Below, one piece after another: positions 42,234 to 50,952 of a stretch of 64,000 nucleotides of DNA (position 1 is its first letter; every line of letters begins with the position of its first letter). The DNA is taken from assembly GCA_934716995.1 (NCBI GenBank), contig CAKUYO010000006.1, forward strand, positions 41,135-105,134. Direction: 5' to 3'. The position numbers and the translations under genes were made by a program. Below the pieces are notes generated by a model that was not told the DNA's origin, ran no database searches, and saw only the letters and a program-made list of their open reading frames with translations. This DNA comes from an uncultured Bacteroidales bacterium. GTDB taxonomy: Bacteria > Bacteroidota > Bacteroidia > Bacteroidales > Paludibacteraceae.

Positions 42234-45200
42234 TTAGAAACTGATTTCCACGCCGCCCTGGAAGGTACGTCCTACAGGATAGGTGTTGGAGTACATACCT
42301 GCGAGGTCGTAAGTGGATGTAGTAAGCGTGATTTCGGGGTCCATACCCGAGAACTTGGTAGCCGTCCACAAGTTGTCTGCCGAGAAATAGATACGGCAGC
42401 GGGTCATGTGGGCTTTTTTGATGAGTTTGGTCGGGAAATCATAACCTACGGTCAGGTTCTTGATACGGAAATAGGAACCGTCTTCGAGATAACGCGACGA
42501 GATAGCGTTGGAGTTCTTGTTACCGTTGAGCATTGCCTTCGGGTGGGTAGCGATGTCGCCCGGTTTCTCCCAACGCGACCAGCCCTGTACCGAGTTTTCG
42601 ATAGACATCTGGTTGTAGCCCACATAGGCGCCATCGGCATCGGTGGACATACGGGTGTAGTTGTAGATCTTGTTGCCGTAAGTGAAGTTGGTGTTTACGC
42701 TCAAGAAGATACCATTCCAACTGAGTTGGGTATTGAGACCGCCCGAGAAGAGAGGAGTAGCCTTGCCCACTACGTGTGCATTGGTAGCATTGTAGTCGTT
42801 GGTAGTGGTCTTGTTGCCATTCTCGTCCAACACATATTGTTCATTCTCGTCCACTACATACCACAGCGGGTCGCCGTTCTCAGGGTCAACACCCGCCCAC
42901 TCTTTCATATACCAAGAGTAGATGTCCTGTCCCTCTTTCACCTGCTGGCTTACGCTGGAAGCGGTCTGCAAGAACGGACCGTTCGGGGTATTGGTTACGC
43001 GGTTGCGGTTGAAACCGATGTTGAAGCCGATATTCCAGTTCCATTTGTCGATATTGAGCACATTGGCATCCAAGCGATACTCGATACCCTGGTTGCGCAC
43101 CGAACCCGCATTCTTGGTAACCTCGAAGAAACCGGTAGAAGGAGCCACCGGCACATTGAGGAGCAGACCCGTGTTGTCGGTATTGTAGAGGTCGATAGAC
43201 ATATCGATACGGTCGATAAACGTGAGGTCGATACCCACAGCCGCCATATTGGCAGTCTCCCAATGGAGGACAGGGTTCGCCAAACGGCTCGGCGTAGCAG
43301 CCACCTTGTTCTGATAGAGGCTGTTGAGCGCATAGGTAGCGAGATACTTGTAAGCAGGGATATTGTTGTTACCCGTGATACCATAGGAAGCACGCAGTTT
43401 GAAGAAGGAAACGACATCCTGCGATTTCATGAACTCCTCGTTGGAGATAAGCCACGAAGCAGCCACCGAGGGGAAATAACCCACGCGGTTGTTCGGCGCA
43501 AAGATACTGCTTGCCTCCGCACGGAACGTAGCCGTCAGGAAGTAGCGTTTGCCATAGTCGTACTGCGCCTGGATAAACGTTGCCCAACTGGCACCCGGGA
43601 TTTCGTAACCGCCCACCGAGTAGGGAGTGGTGGAGTTGAGGGCGTCCACACCGTTCGGCATACCCGTACCGGCAGCGGTGGTGTATTCCGATTTCCATGT
43701 GCTGTACTCATAACCGAGCATACCGCTCAGGCTGTGCTGCCCCCATTGTCCGTTGGCTTTGAGGATATTGATTGTACCGAAACTTTTGCTCAAACCGATG
43801 CTGTTGTAGAGGTAGCCGTTGGCATACTCGGAGTCGAACGCACGCGGGTCGCGGTATTCGGTGGATTTATAGTAGCCTGTACCGAATGTGTTGGTGGTAG
43901 TGAAATGCAGCCAGTCGGTGAAATGCACATTGAAGACAAGCGTACCATTGAAATCAAAGTTGTTCGATTTCGAGTAGTTGTACTGGGTGGTATTGAGTGC
44001 GTTCCACTTGCTCTGCGACCACCATTTGCCGCCATTGTCGGAACGGGTATCACCGTTCACGTACAGGTACTTGCCCGTAGAGTTGCCGTCAGCATCGAGT
44101 TCGTAGGGGTTGTCCCACGGCATCTTGTTGAACGCATCGTCGAGCATAGTCCACGACGGCGCATAATCCACCGACGACTTGGAGAAGGAAGCACGCACAC
44201 TCATATCGAGCCATTTGGTCAGGTCGGCGTTCATAGAGAACTGACCGCTCACTTTCTGCATACCCGTACATTTGAGGGTACCTTCCTCACCGTAGTAACT
44301 GAGACCTGCATAATAGCCGATCTTCTCCGAACCTCCCTTGACAGAAACATAGTAGTCTTGTACCACGCCGGTGCGGAAGAACTCGTCCTGCCAGTTGTAG
44401 TCCTGCTCCAAAAGGCTCTTCGGGTACTGGCTGTTGAAGACGGTCTTCGAATAGAGCGACTTATGGAAATTGTACAACTCGGCGGAGTTCATCATCTTGT
44501 AGTTCTGATAGAGGGCTTGCTTGGCACCTGCGGTAGCCTTGATGTCCACCGACAGTTTGTCGTTTTTCTTACCCTGCTTGGTGGTAACGACGATGACACC
44601 ACCTGCAGCGGCAGCACCATAGATACCCGTAGCACCTGCATCTTTGAGGACGGAGATGGTCTCCACATCCTGCGGGTTGAAAGAAGCGCCCATCACACCA
44701 TCGACCACATAGACAGGGTCGCTCGAAGCAGTGATAGAACCGGTACCGCGCACGCGGATCTGCGCCGCCTCACCGGGCTGTCCGCCCGCATTGGTAACCT
44801 GCACGCCTGCCACCTTACCCTGAAGCATATTACCCACATCAGAGGTGGTAACATCGGTCAGTTGGTCAGCCGAAACGGTAACGACAGCCGAAGACAACTC
44901 GGCTTTCTTCACCGACGAATAACCCAGCGAGACAACCTCCTGCATCATAATAGCGTCGGATTGGAGAGTAACGCTCAAGTGCGGAGTAGCCTTGTGTTCC
45001 TGGGACTTGTAGCCCATAAAGGAGAACACCAACGTAGCACCATTGTCCACCTCAATCTCATAGTTGCCATCGAAATCGGTGATTGTACCTGCTGTAGTTC
45101 CCTTGACTACGATACTTGCTCCCGGCATACCGAGACCGTCCTCAGCAGAGGTAACCTGTCCTTTGACCGTAATCGACGCAAAGGCGGTTGTGGTACCCAA

Positions 45201-45236
45201 GAGCAATGCCATACAAATAACATGAAATGTTTTCAT
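42234..45236 (-). CDS. susC: SusC/RagA-family TonB-linked outer membrane transporter
   Basis: A 1000-residue TonB-dependent glycan importer. A signal (about 1-20) is followed by a carboxypeptidase-D-like domain (ITVKGQVTSAEDGLGMPGASIVVKGTTAG), the TonB-box region (MMQEVVSLGYSSVKKAELSSAV), the plug (VAGVQVTNAGGQPGEAAQIRVRG, DPVYVVDGVMG) and a long barrel ending GRTFQGGVEISF with a terminal Phe. It is intact. GH36 lies upstream with 123 bp of heptamer arrays between them. Confidence 0.97.
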   Translation of the reverse strand: MKTFHVICMALLLGTTTAFASITVKGQVTSAEDGLGMPGASIVVKGTTAGTITDFDGNYEIEVDNGATLVFSFMGYKSQEHKATPHLSVTLQSDAIMMQEVVSLGYSSVKKAELSSAVVTVSADQLTDVTTSDVGNMLQGKVAGVQVTNAGGQPGEAAQIRVRGTGSITASSDPVYVVDGVMGASFNPQDVETISVLKDAGATGIYGAAAAGGVIVVTTKQGKKNDKLSVDIKATAGAKQALYQNYKMMNSAELYNFHKSLYSKTVFNSQYPKSLLEQDYNWQDEFFRTGVVQDYYVSVKGGSEKIGYYAGLSYYGEEGTLKCTGMQKVSGQFSMNADLTKWLDMSVRASFSKSSVDYAPSWTMLDDAFNKMPWDNPYELDADGNSTGKYLYVNGDTRSDNGGKWWSQSKWNALNTTQYNYSKSNNFDFNGTLVFNVHFTDWLHFTTTNTFGTGYYKSTEYRDPRAFDSEYANGYLYNSIGLSKSFGTINILKANGQWGQHSLSGMLGYEYSTWKSEYTTAAGTGMPNGVDALNSTTPYSVGGYEIPGASWATFIQAQYDYGKRYFLTATFRAEASSIFAPNNRVGYFPSVAASWLISNEEFMKSQDVVSFFKLRASYGITGNNNIPAYKYLATYALNSLYQNKVAATPSRLANPVLHWETANMAAVGIDLTFIDRIDMSIDLYNTDNTGLLLNVPVAPSTGFFEVTKNAGSVRNQGIEYRLDANVLNIDKWNWNIGFNIGFNRNRVTNTPNGPFLQTASSVSQQVKEGQDIYSWYMKEWAGVDPENGDPLWYVVDENEQYVLDENGNKTTTNDYNATNAHVVGKATPLFSGGLNTQLSWNGIFLSVNTNFTYGNKIYNYTRMSTDADGAYVGYNQMSIENSVQGWSRWEKPGDIATHPKAMLNGNKNSNAISSRYLEDGSYFRIKNLTVGYDFPTKLIKKAHMTRCRIYFSADNLWTATKFSGMDPEITLTTSTYDLAGMYSNTYPVGRTFQGGVEISF

Positions 45237-45262
45237 CTGTACTTATTTTAGGGTTTTATTTA

Positions 45263-45364
45263 ATTATGAATTATGAATGAGGAATTATGAATTTTCAAAT
45301 GCACAGCACATTTTCATTCTTTATTCTTCGTTCTTTGTTCATTGTTCTTTATTCTCAATTCATT
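45263..45364. repeat. Two heptamer arrays between GH36 and SusC
   Basis: 45263-45290 has ATTATGA, ATTATGA, ATGAGGA and ATTATGA. 45316-45364 has seven units of the GTTCTTT family and runs over the GH36 stop codon at 45360. Confidence 0.8.
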
Positions 45365-47231
45365 TCTCTTTTACTTCGAGGAGATAGTTTCCGACAAAGT
45401 CGGCGGAGAAGGCCGGATTATCGCCGCTCACCTCGAACTCGACAGGCATCTCGGCGGTGTAGGTAGAGGCGGTATAGGTCTTTCCGCGCTCCAAACCGCG
45501 CAACTCGATCTGACCGGTGTACCGGTCGGCATAGAAAGCGTAGTACATCGCACCGTTTCGGCGGATAACATGCGCTTCGGGATAGTCGTAACCATACGTA
45601 TAGAGGTTGAGATATTCGCCGCGTGCGAGGTCTTTCTCCTTATAGATACGCATCCAATGACGGATGAGTTGCTCTTTCTCCTGTGTAAGGAGAAATGATG
45701 CCGAAGCATACGGGTTGTCCTTCGGATAGGTAAACTTCGTACCGATGACCGAACCTGTACCTATCTGCGAAGCGAAGTCGGTGCCACCGTCGGTGAGTTC
45801 GACATGGTCGCCATAGTACGCCATCTGCGGCACCATAGCAGCATACACCTTACGCTTCATACGCACCTGTGCCGACGAAGTGGGATCGGACGCAACCGCC
45901 TGGTTGATAAACGGCAGGAGGTAATAGTTCATCGAGCAACCGCAAGGACAAACCTGTACTACTGCGTGCGGGTGGCTCTTGCGTGCCACAGTATAGATAT
46001 TCTCGAAATACGAAGGCAACTGTTCTACAGCCTGGTCGGGATATTCGAGACCGGAAGCCTCGTTGTAGTCGGGCATACAGCAGTTAAGGTGCTGCCCGTC
46101 AATTTTCAGTCCGTCGAAATTCCATACATCGAGGAAACGATGCAGGAGGTCGTCGGTATAAGCGGTGGTAGCGGGGTTGACAGGAGAAAGATACCAGGAA
46201 TCCCACCATGTGATATACTCGGGTGCGCCCTCGTAGGTGCGGAGCAGCATCTCGGGGTGCTCTTTGAGAACACGTGTATCGGGGTCAGCGGCAAGAGGTG
46301 CCCACCAGAGTTTGGCATACATACCGCGGCGGTGAATCTCGTCGGTCAGGCGGCGCATATCGCGGTCGCCGCCGGGAAAACGGCTGTTGGTCTCCCAGTC
46401 GCCTTCGGCTATCTGATAGCCGTCATCGACATCCACCCAACGGAAACCGAGTTCGGCTACCTTGTCGAGGGTACCGATAACCTCGTCGATTGTAAAACGA
46501 CGCTCATAGCCCCACGCGCACCATACGGGTTCAAACGCCTCGGGTTCGGCAGGCTGCATACGGATATTCCCGTCCGCCTGCATCACCTCACTGAACGTAC
46601 GCAGCGCATTGAAGAAATCGCCCTTGTGCTCATAGCGGAACGCCGAGAAACAACGCAGGGTATCACCGGTATTGAGCGTCAGCGGCTGCTCAAACTCATA
46701 GCGGAGCGACATGGTAACTTTGTCGTCGTAGCGTTTCCACTCCACAGGCATGGAGATGAGACGCAGGACAGGCTCGAAGAGACCGATAGCGACACCGCCA
46801 TTGCGCGTCCAGAGATCCAGCATAGGGATACCGCCTCCGTAGTCGCAGTTGTTCATACCGAGGTAGTTCTGCTTATAGAAGCCCTCGCGGACAGGCAGCA
46901 CCCAGTCGAGACGCGCAGAGGTGGACGACGGCTGGAGCGACCAAAGGACGGTGTCCTCGGGCAAAACAGCAGTGCGGCACATCTCGTAGGCACGGACGGT
47001 AATGGGCTTGCCGCGATTGACGTAGTAGGTCTCTATGCGGGTGAGACCCGGGTAGGCAGCAACAGGCGTAGAGGTCTGATGCTTCTCTACGATGACTCCG
47101 TTCTCGGAGTACGGGAACCGAGTCATCGTAGCCGCATCACACTCGAGCAGGTCGGTTTCAGGTTTAGGTGAACTGCAACCTGCAGCAAGTGCTACAATAC
47201 CAATTACTACTAACCAACAAACTTTTTTCAT
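45360..47231 (-). CDS. GH36-type alpha-galactosidase-like lipoprotein
   Basis: A 623-residue lipoprotein (MKKVCWLVVIGIVALAAGCSS). A beta-rich N-domain of about 230 residues is followed by the TIM barrel. The barrel has FEPVWCAWGYERRFT, WVDVDDGYQIAEGDW, WNFDGLKIDGQHLN with nucleophile Asp near residue 375, and VASDPTSSAQVR with the acid/base Asp near 449. These fit clan GH-D, family GH36. Enzymes of the family release alpha-linked galactose or N-acetylgalactosamine. The neighbouring AgaS- and AgaZ-like genes make GalNAc release attractive, but this is inference. Its stop lies inside a heptamer array. Confidence 0.85.
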   Translation of the reverse strand: MKKVCWLVVIGIVALAAGCSSPKPETDLLECDAATMTRFPYSENGVIVEKHQTSTPVAAYPGLTRIETYYVNRGKPITVRAYEMCRTAVLPEDTVLWSLQPSSTSARLDWVLPVREGFYKQNYLGMNNCDYGGGIPMLDLWTRNGGVAIGLFEPVLRLISMPVEWKRYDDKVTMSLRYEFEQPLTLNTGDTLRCFSAFRYEHKGDFFNALRTFSEVMQADGNIRMQPAEPEAFEPVWCAWGYERRFTIDEVIGTLDKVAELGFRWVDVDDGYQIAEGDWETNSRFPGGDRDMRRLTDEIHRRGMYAKLWWAPLAADPDTRVLKEHPEMLLRTYEGAPEYITWWDSWYLSPVNPATTAYTDDLLHRFLDVWNFDGLKIDGQHLNCCMPDYNEASGLEYPDQAVEQLPSYFENIYTVARKSHPHAVVQVCPCGCSMNYYLLPFINQAVASDPTSSAQVRMKRKVYAAMVPQMAYYGDHVELTDGGTDFASQIGTGSVIGTKFTYPKDNPYASASFLLTQEKEQLIRHWMRIYKEKDLARGEYLNLYTYGYDYPEAHVIRRNGAMYYAFYADRYTGQIELRGLERGKTYTASTYTAEMPVEFEVSGDNPAFSADFVGNYLLEVKEK

Positions 47232-47292
47232 TTGTTTTTTCTTTATATTCCAGAGATTCTATAAATTATAGAAAATATAGGATCTTTTCTTT

Positions 47293-48396
47293 TTACTTGT
47301 ACTCTTTCAGGATACGCTCGGCGTTCTTGTTGTAGATCTTTTCCAGTACGCTATCCGGCAGATAGAAGCCCGAGAGAGCCCAATGGTAGTTGAAATCGTG
47401 GATATAGAAATGCTCATCTGCCGTCTCGTAGACACGGAAGATATTGTGGTACATATCCGCACCCATTCCGTTGTCGGTACCGAAGACAATACGGTCCTGG
47501 TATTTGATAAGGAATTCGCGGGTAGCACGCGGTGTCTGCGCAGCCTCAGCCACACGGGCAGCAATGTCCACATACAGATTGGGGTACTTATCCAGCAACG
47601 CACCGAGACGCGGCAGATCCTGGTTCATATTGAGGTAGTGGCACGCAATGAAGATGGTATTCGGGTTCTCACGCACCGCATTCTCAAACGAAGCCATCAG
47701 ACCGTTGTAGCCGAGGCAGCCGACCACCGTGGTATCCACGTGCCAGATAGCACCATTGGGCAGACCGTCGTTGTAGCGGTCCTGCGGCAGGTACATCCAG
47801 TAGGGCTCCGCGATATGGATCGAGATAGGCATGTGCAGTTCGCCGCACTTTGCCAAGACGGGTTGCAGACGCGGGTCGTCAAGGTGAATACCACGCCCCT
47901 CGGTGGGACGGGCGTAGAGGTCGCCCTCTCCCTTGTCGCCCATCTCGCCGACACCGACGACACCGAGGTCGTGGCATTTCTCGAGGTAAGCGATTGCCTC
48001 GTCGGCAGAACCGTCCTCGAGCATCTTGGTATAATCAAAACAACACCATACCTTAAAACGGTCAGGATAATCAGCATAACGCTCCAGGATAGTCTCCACA
48101 GGGTCGCCTATCCATGCGCAGTGCATAACGTGGGTCTCGGTGATGCCGCAAGCGTCCATCGTCTTTACCCACTCGGCAACCTCCTCTTTGGAAGTGGCAT
48201 AGTCGTGGGAGTGGAGGTCAATAACGGGGAACTTGGCTTTCTCGACAAAGGTCTCGGGAATGTTATTGACATTGACGGGACGATAGTCGTTGAGAAGGAT
48301 CGTATCCATAGGACTCTCCACCTGTTTGGTGGCAGGTTGGTTGGTGCAAGCCACCATTGCCAAAGCGGCAAGACCGATTATAAGTGTTTTTTTCAT
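47293..48396 (-). CDS. Amidohydrolase-family (Amidohydro_2) lipoprotein
   Basis: A 367-residue exported metal-dependent hydrolase. MKKTLIIGLAALAMVACTN is the lipoprotein signal; an ATG at 48420 adds only eight non-signal residues. The barrel starts FPVIDLHSHDYA, giving the paired His ligands, and continues HMPISIHIAEPYW, TIFIACHYLNMNQD and DRIVFGTDNGM with the final Asp. The order fits PF04909, which covers decarboxylases, lactonases and related hydrolases. Export makes it unlikely to be the cytoplasmic GalNAc-6-P deacetylase. It may act on a released sugar derivative. It lies between PfkB and GH36. Confidence 0.82.
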   Translation of the reverse strand: MKKTLIIGLAALAMVACTNQPATKQVESPMDTILLNDYRPVNVNNIPETFVEKAKFPVIDLHSHDYATSKEEVAEWVKTMDACGITETHVMHCAWIGDPVETILERYADYPDRFKVWCCFDYTKMLEDGSADEAIAYLEKCHDLGVVGVGEMGDKGEGDLYARPTEGRGIHLDDPRLQPVLAKCGELHMPISIHIAEPYWMYLPQDRYNDGLPNGAIWHVDTTVVGCLGYNGLMASFENAVRENPNTIFIACHYLNMNQDLPRLGALLDKYPNLYVDIAARVAEAAQTPRATREFLIKYQDRIVFGTDNGMGADMYHNIFRVYETADEHFYIHDFNYHWALSGFYLPDSVLEKIYNKNAERILKEYK

Positions 48397-48493
48397 ATTC
48401 AAATTGGGACTCCCCCGCACCCCCTCAGAGAGGGGGACAAGCAGAGTATGTTATTGGGTTAATGTATCTCTAAAAGATGCTTATCGCATGCTT

Positions 48494-48537
48494 TATCCTT
48501 CGTATATCTCTCGTATATCCTTCGTATATCTTTCGTA
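48494..48537. repeat. Tandem array, 4 x 11 bp
   Basis: TATCCTTCGTA, TATCTCTCGTA, TATCCTTCGTA and TATCTTTCGTA lie in the gap between PfkB and the amidohydrolase, 10 bp from the PfkB stop. Confidence 0.85.
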
Positions 48538-48547
48538 AAGGATAGCA

Positions 48548-49501
48548 TCAGGCTTCGAAACCGAAACGTTCTTTTGCCACGCGCTCCACGTCTTCGCGGG
48601 AGGTAAAAGCCCCCGTGCCGCCGGCAGCGGTGGTATTGACTGCACCCGTCATATTGCCGTAACGCTGGCAGTCCTCAAGCGGTTTGCCCTGTACGAACTG
48701 CGAAATAAAGCCCGAGTTGAACGAGTCGCCCGCACCGATAGCGTCCACCACTTGGGTGTTGAGCATAGCCTCTTGCCGGTGGCGAAGCCCGTCTTTGGTA
48801 AGCAGGAGCGAGCCGCGGCTGCCCTGCTTGATGACAGCGGCATTGATATAGGGCATAATCTTGTCGATTGCCTCGCTGACCGTCTTGCTGCGGGTAAGCG
48901 CACAGAGTTCTTTCTCGTTAGGCATAAAAACCGAAATGAGCGGCAGCACCTCGCGGTAATCCAGATCCCACTGCTCCATAGGATCCCACTGGGTATCGAG
49001 GGAGGTGGTAACGCCGTTCTCCTTGGCAAGGCGCAGGATCTGCATCAGGTCGCGCTTGAGCGCACTCTGCATAAAGACCGACGAGATATGGATATGCCTC
49101 GTGTTTTTGAACACTTCGGGATTGATGTCAGACAGCCCCATCGCGTCCATAGCCCCCTGATAGGTAAGGTTGGCACGATCCTCGTCGTAGTTCATACAGA
49201 TAGTGGCGCCCGTAGCGTACTTGTCGGTACGGATGAGGTAGCGCGTATCCACGTGTTTCTGACGGAGAGAGGTCTCAACGAGGTCGCCGAAAGAGTCGTT
49301 GCCAATCATTCCGCAGAAAGCCACCTTGCTGCCCAATGCAGCGGCATTGGCAGCAAAGATAGCAGTACTGCTGCCGAGGGTGAGCGTCATCTTGCGGGCG
49401 AACTTCTCCTTTCCAATCTCAGGAAAACCGTCGATTTGGTTGAGAATCAAATCCACATTCAGTTCACCGAGGGCGATGATATCAAACAATGCACAATTCA
49501 T
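48548..49501 (-). CDS. PfkB-family carbohydrate kinase
   Basis: A 317-residue ribokinase-fold sugar kinase. The N-terminal FDIIALGELNVDLILNQIDGFP, the central ANLTYQGAMDAM and the C-terminal VVDAIGAGDSFNSGFISQFV (anion hole and catalytic Asp) are intact. In its setting between AgaZ-like and amidohydrolase genes it probably phosphorylates tagatose-6-P or a related hexose. Phosphorylation of GalNAc itself is an alternative, because no separate GalNAc kinase is seen. Confidence 0.9.
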   Translation of the reverse strand: MNCALFDIIALGELNVDLILNQIDGFPEIGKEKFARKMTLTLGSSTAIFAANAAALGSKVAFCGMIGNDSFGDLVETSLRQKHVDTRYLIRTDKYATGATICMNYDEDRANLTYQGAMDAMGLSDINPEVFKNTRHIHISSVFMQSALKRDLMQILRLAKENGVTTSLDTQWDPMEQWDLDYREVLPLISVFMPNEKELCALTRSKTVSEAIDKIMPYINAAVIKQGSRGSLLLTKDGLRHRQEAMLNTQVVDAIGAGDSFNSGFISQFVQGKPLEDCQRYGNMTGAVNTTAAGGTGAFTSREDVERVAKERFGFEA

Positions 49502-49643
49502 AGTTTATGCGTTGATGGGTTTATGAGTTTATGCGTGGTTTAATTGGTTTAACAAGTTAATGCGTTTATTCAGAATATAACTATTTCAACCCATTACTTT
49601 TTCAACACCGCATAAACCAATCAACTCCTAAACCTATTAACTA

Positions 49644-50873
49644 TTATTTAATGTAATCGTTCAAATCGATGAGATTGAAAGCACGGTAGTACTTGTCCAT
49701 GTTGTGCTCGATACGCATCAGCACCACCTCTTCGGCGTGAATACCGAGGTGCTCGAGGTTATCGTAGAGCATCCGGCGTGCCACCAAGGCTTCGGGAGTT
49801 TGCCAGATATAGCGGCAACCCGTCTTCACAAGCCAGAGTTGACGGTCCGGATCCACCTCTTTGAGGTCTTTGCCCACCTCTTCGCCGTGAAGCCATTTCT
49901 TCCAACGGTTCGACTCGTACACTTTCTGCCAAAGTACGTCGGTGATATGGCTGAGTTGTGCCACACGACCTGCCTCAAACTGTTTTTTCTCCTCCTCTTC
50001 GAGTTCAGCCAAAGCGTCATACTCGTTCATCGTAAACTCGGGGCCCACGTTGGCGGCACCCATACCAGAAAGAGGATACTCCTCGGGGTTGCTGACATCG
50101 TCGGTATAGTGTCCTTTGATATAACTGCCGTAGGGGCGCACCTTGGCGGTCAGTTCGCGTGCCACCTCGGGGTCGAAAGTGGTGGTATGCAGGTCGGTAC
50201 CCACCTTGCCCACAATGAAGCAAGGCCATACGTCCGCCAAGCCTACTTCAGCCAAACCGGCTTTCAGTCCGGTAAGGAACGTATCGAAGGTCTTCTCGTC
50301 TGCCAGTCCGCCGTGTACCTCTTCGGTACCCACCTCATACGAAATAGGAGCGACATGGTGCGCCTTGCGGAAGTTCTCGGCATGGAGAATCAGTTCCACA
50401 GTACGTTTCACTACCACATGAATATCAATGATTTGTCCCTTCGGCAGGAAAATATCCACCGTAGGATCGACGTGAATCAAATCGTAGCCTGCAAGGATAG
50501 CTGCCTCATAGGATTTCTTCACACCCTCCATGGCACGCTCGGTGTCCCAACGCTCGATCGACTGTTTGTCCTTGAGCCACGGACCTCCGTGGTCGATAGC
50601 CACCACATACTGACCGGTATAATGAACCGCCTCCGCCTCACGGCGCAGCACCTTGGTAAACTCCGCCTGGGTCATACCCGTATAACCGCCGTCGCAGTCC
50701 ACCTGGTTGAGGGTGGTTGCAAAATAGATAGGAGCATTATTGCGTTTGGCAGCGCGGAACGACGCGCGGATTACCGACAACGAGTTAGGACAAGCCGCAA
50801 ACAAAGTGCGGGGTACACCGGTTTTCTCTTTCAGTTCCTCCATCACGCGGAGGATATTTTCTGTCTTTGCCAT
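49644..50873 (-). CDS. AgaZ/GatZ/KbaZ-like protein (PF08013)
   Basis: A 409-residue member of the class II tagatose-bisphosphate aldolase non-catalytic-subunit family. Landmarks are RTLFAACPNSLSVIRASFRA, FATTLNQVDCDGGYTGMT, YVVAIDHGGPWLKD, DLIHVDPTVD, PISYEVGTEEVHGGL and PCFIVGKVGTDLHTT. In enterobacteria GatZ/KbaZ stabilises the catalytic GatY/KbaY, but no GatY/KbaY is encoded nearby. Some PF08013 proteins are reported as hexose-6-phosphate 4-epimerases acting between fructose-6-P and tagatose-6-P. That activity would close the pathway without an aldolase and is a reasonable alternative. It sits between AgaS-like and PfkB. Confidence 0.88.
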   Translation of the reverse strand: MAKTENILRVMEELKEKTGVPRTLFAACPNSLSVIRASFRAAKRNNAPIYFATTLNQVDCDGGYTGMTQAEFTKVLRREAEAVHYTGQYVVAIDHGGPWLKDKQSIERWDTERAMEGVKKSYEAAILAGYDLIHVDPTVDIFLPKGQIIDIHVVVKRTVELILHAENFRKAHHVAPISYEVGTEEVHGGLADEKTFDTFLTGLKAGLAEVGLADVWPCFIVGKVGTDLHTTTFDPEVARELTAKVRPYGSYIKGHYTDDVSNPEEYPLSGMGAANVGPEFTMNEYDALAELEEEEKKQFEAGRVAQLSHITDVLWQKVYESNRWKKWLHGEEVGKDLKEVDPDRQLWLVKTGCRYIWQTPEALVARRMLYDNLEHLGIHAEEVVLMRIEHNMDKYYRAFNLIDLNDYIK

Positions 50874-50899
50874 AGTTGTTTTTAGTTTTAGGGGTTCTA

Positions 50900-50944
50900 T
50901 ATTAGTCCTATTAGGCTAATTAGTCCAATTGGACCAATTAGACC
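50900..50944. repeat. Tandem array, 5 x 9 bp
   Basis: TATTAGTCC, TATTAGGCT, AATTAGTCC, AATTGGACC and AATTAGACC fill the gap between AgaS-like and AgaZ-like genes. Confidence 0.75.
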
Positions 50945-50952
50945 CATACTAT

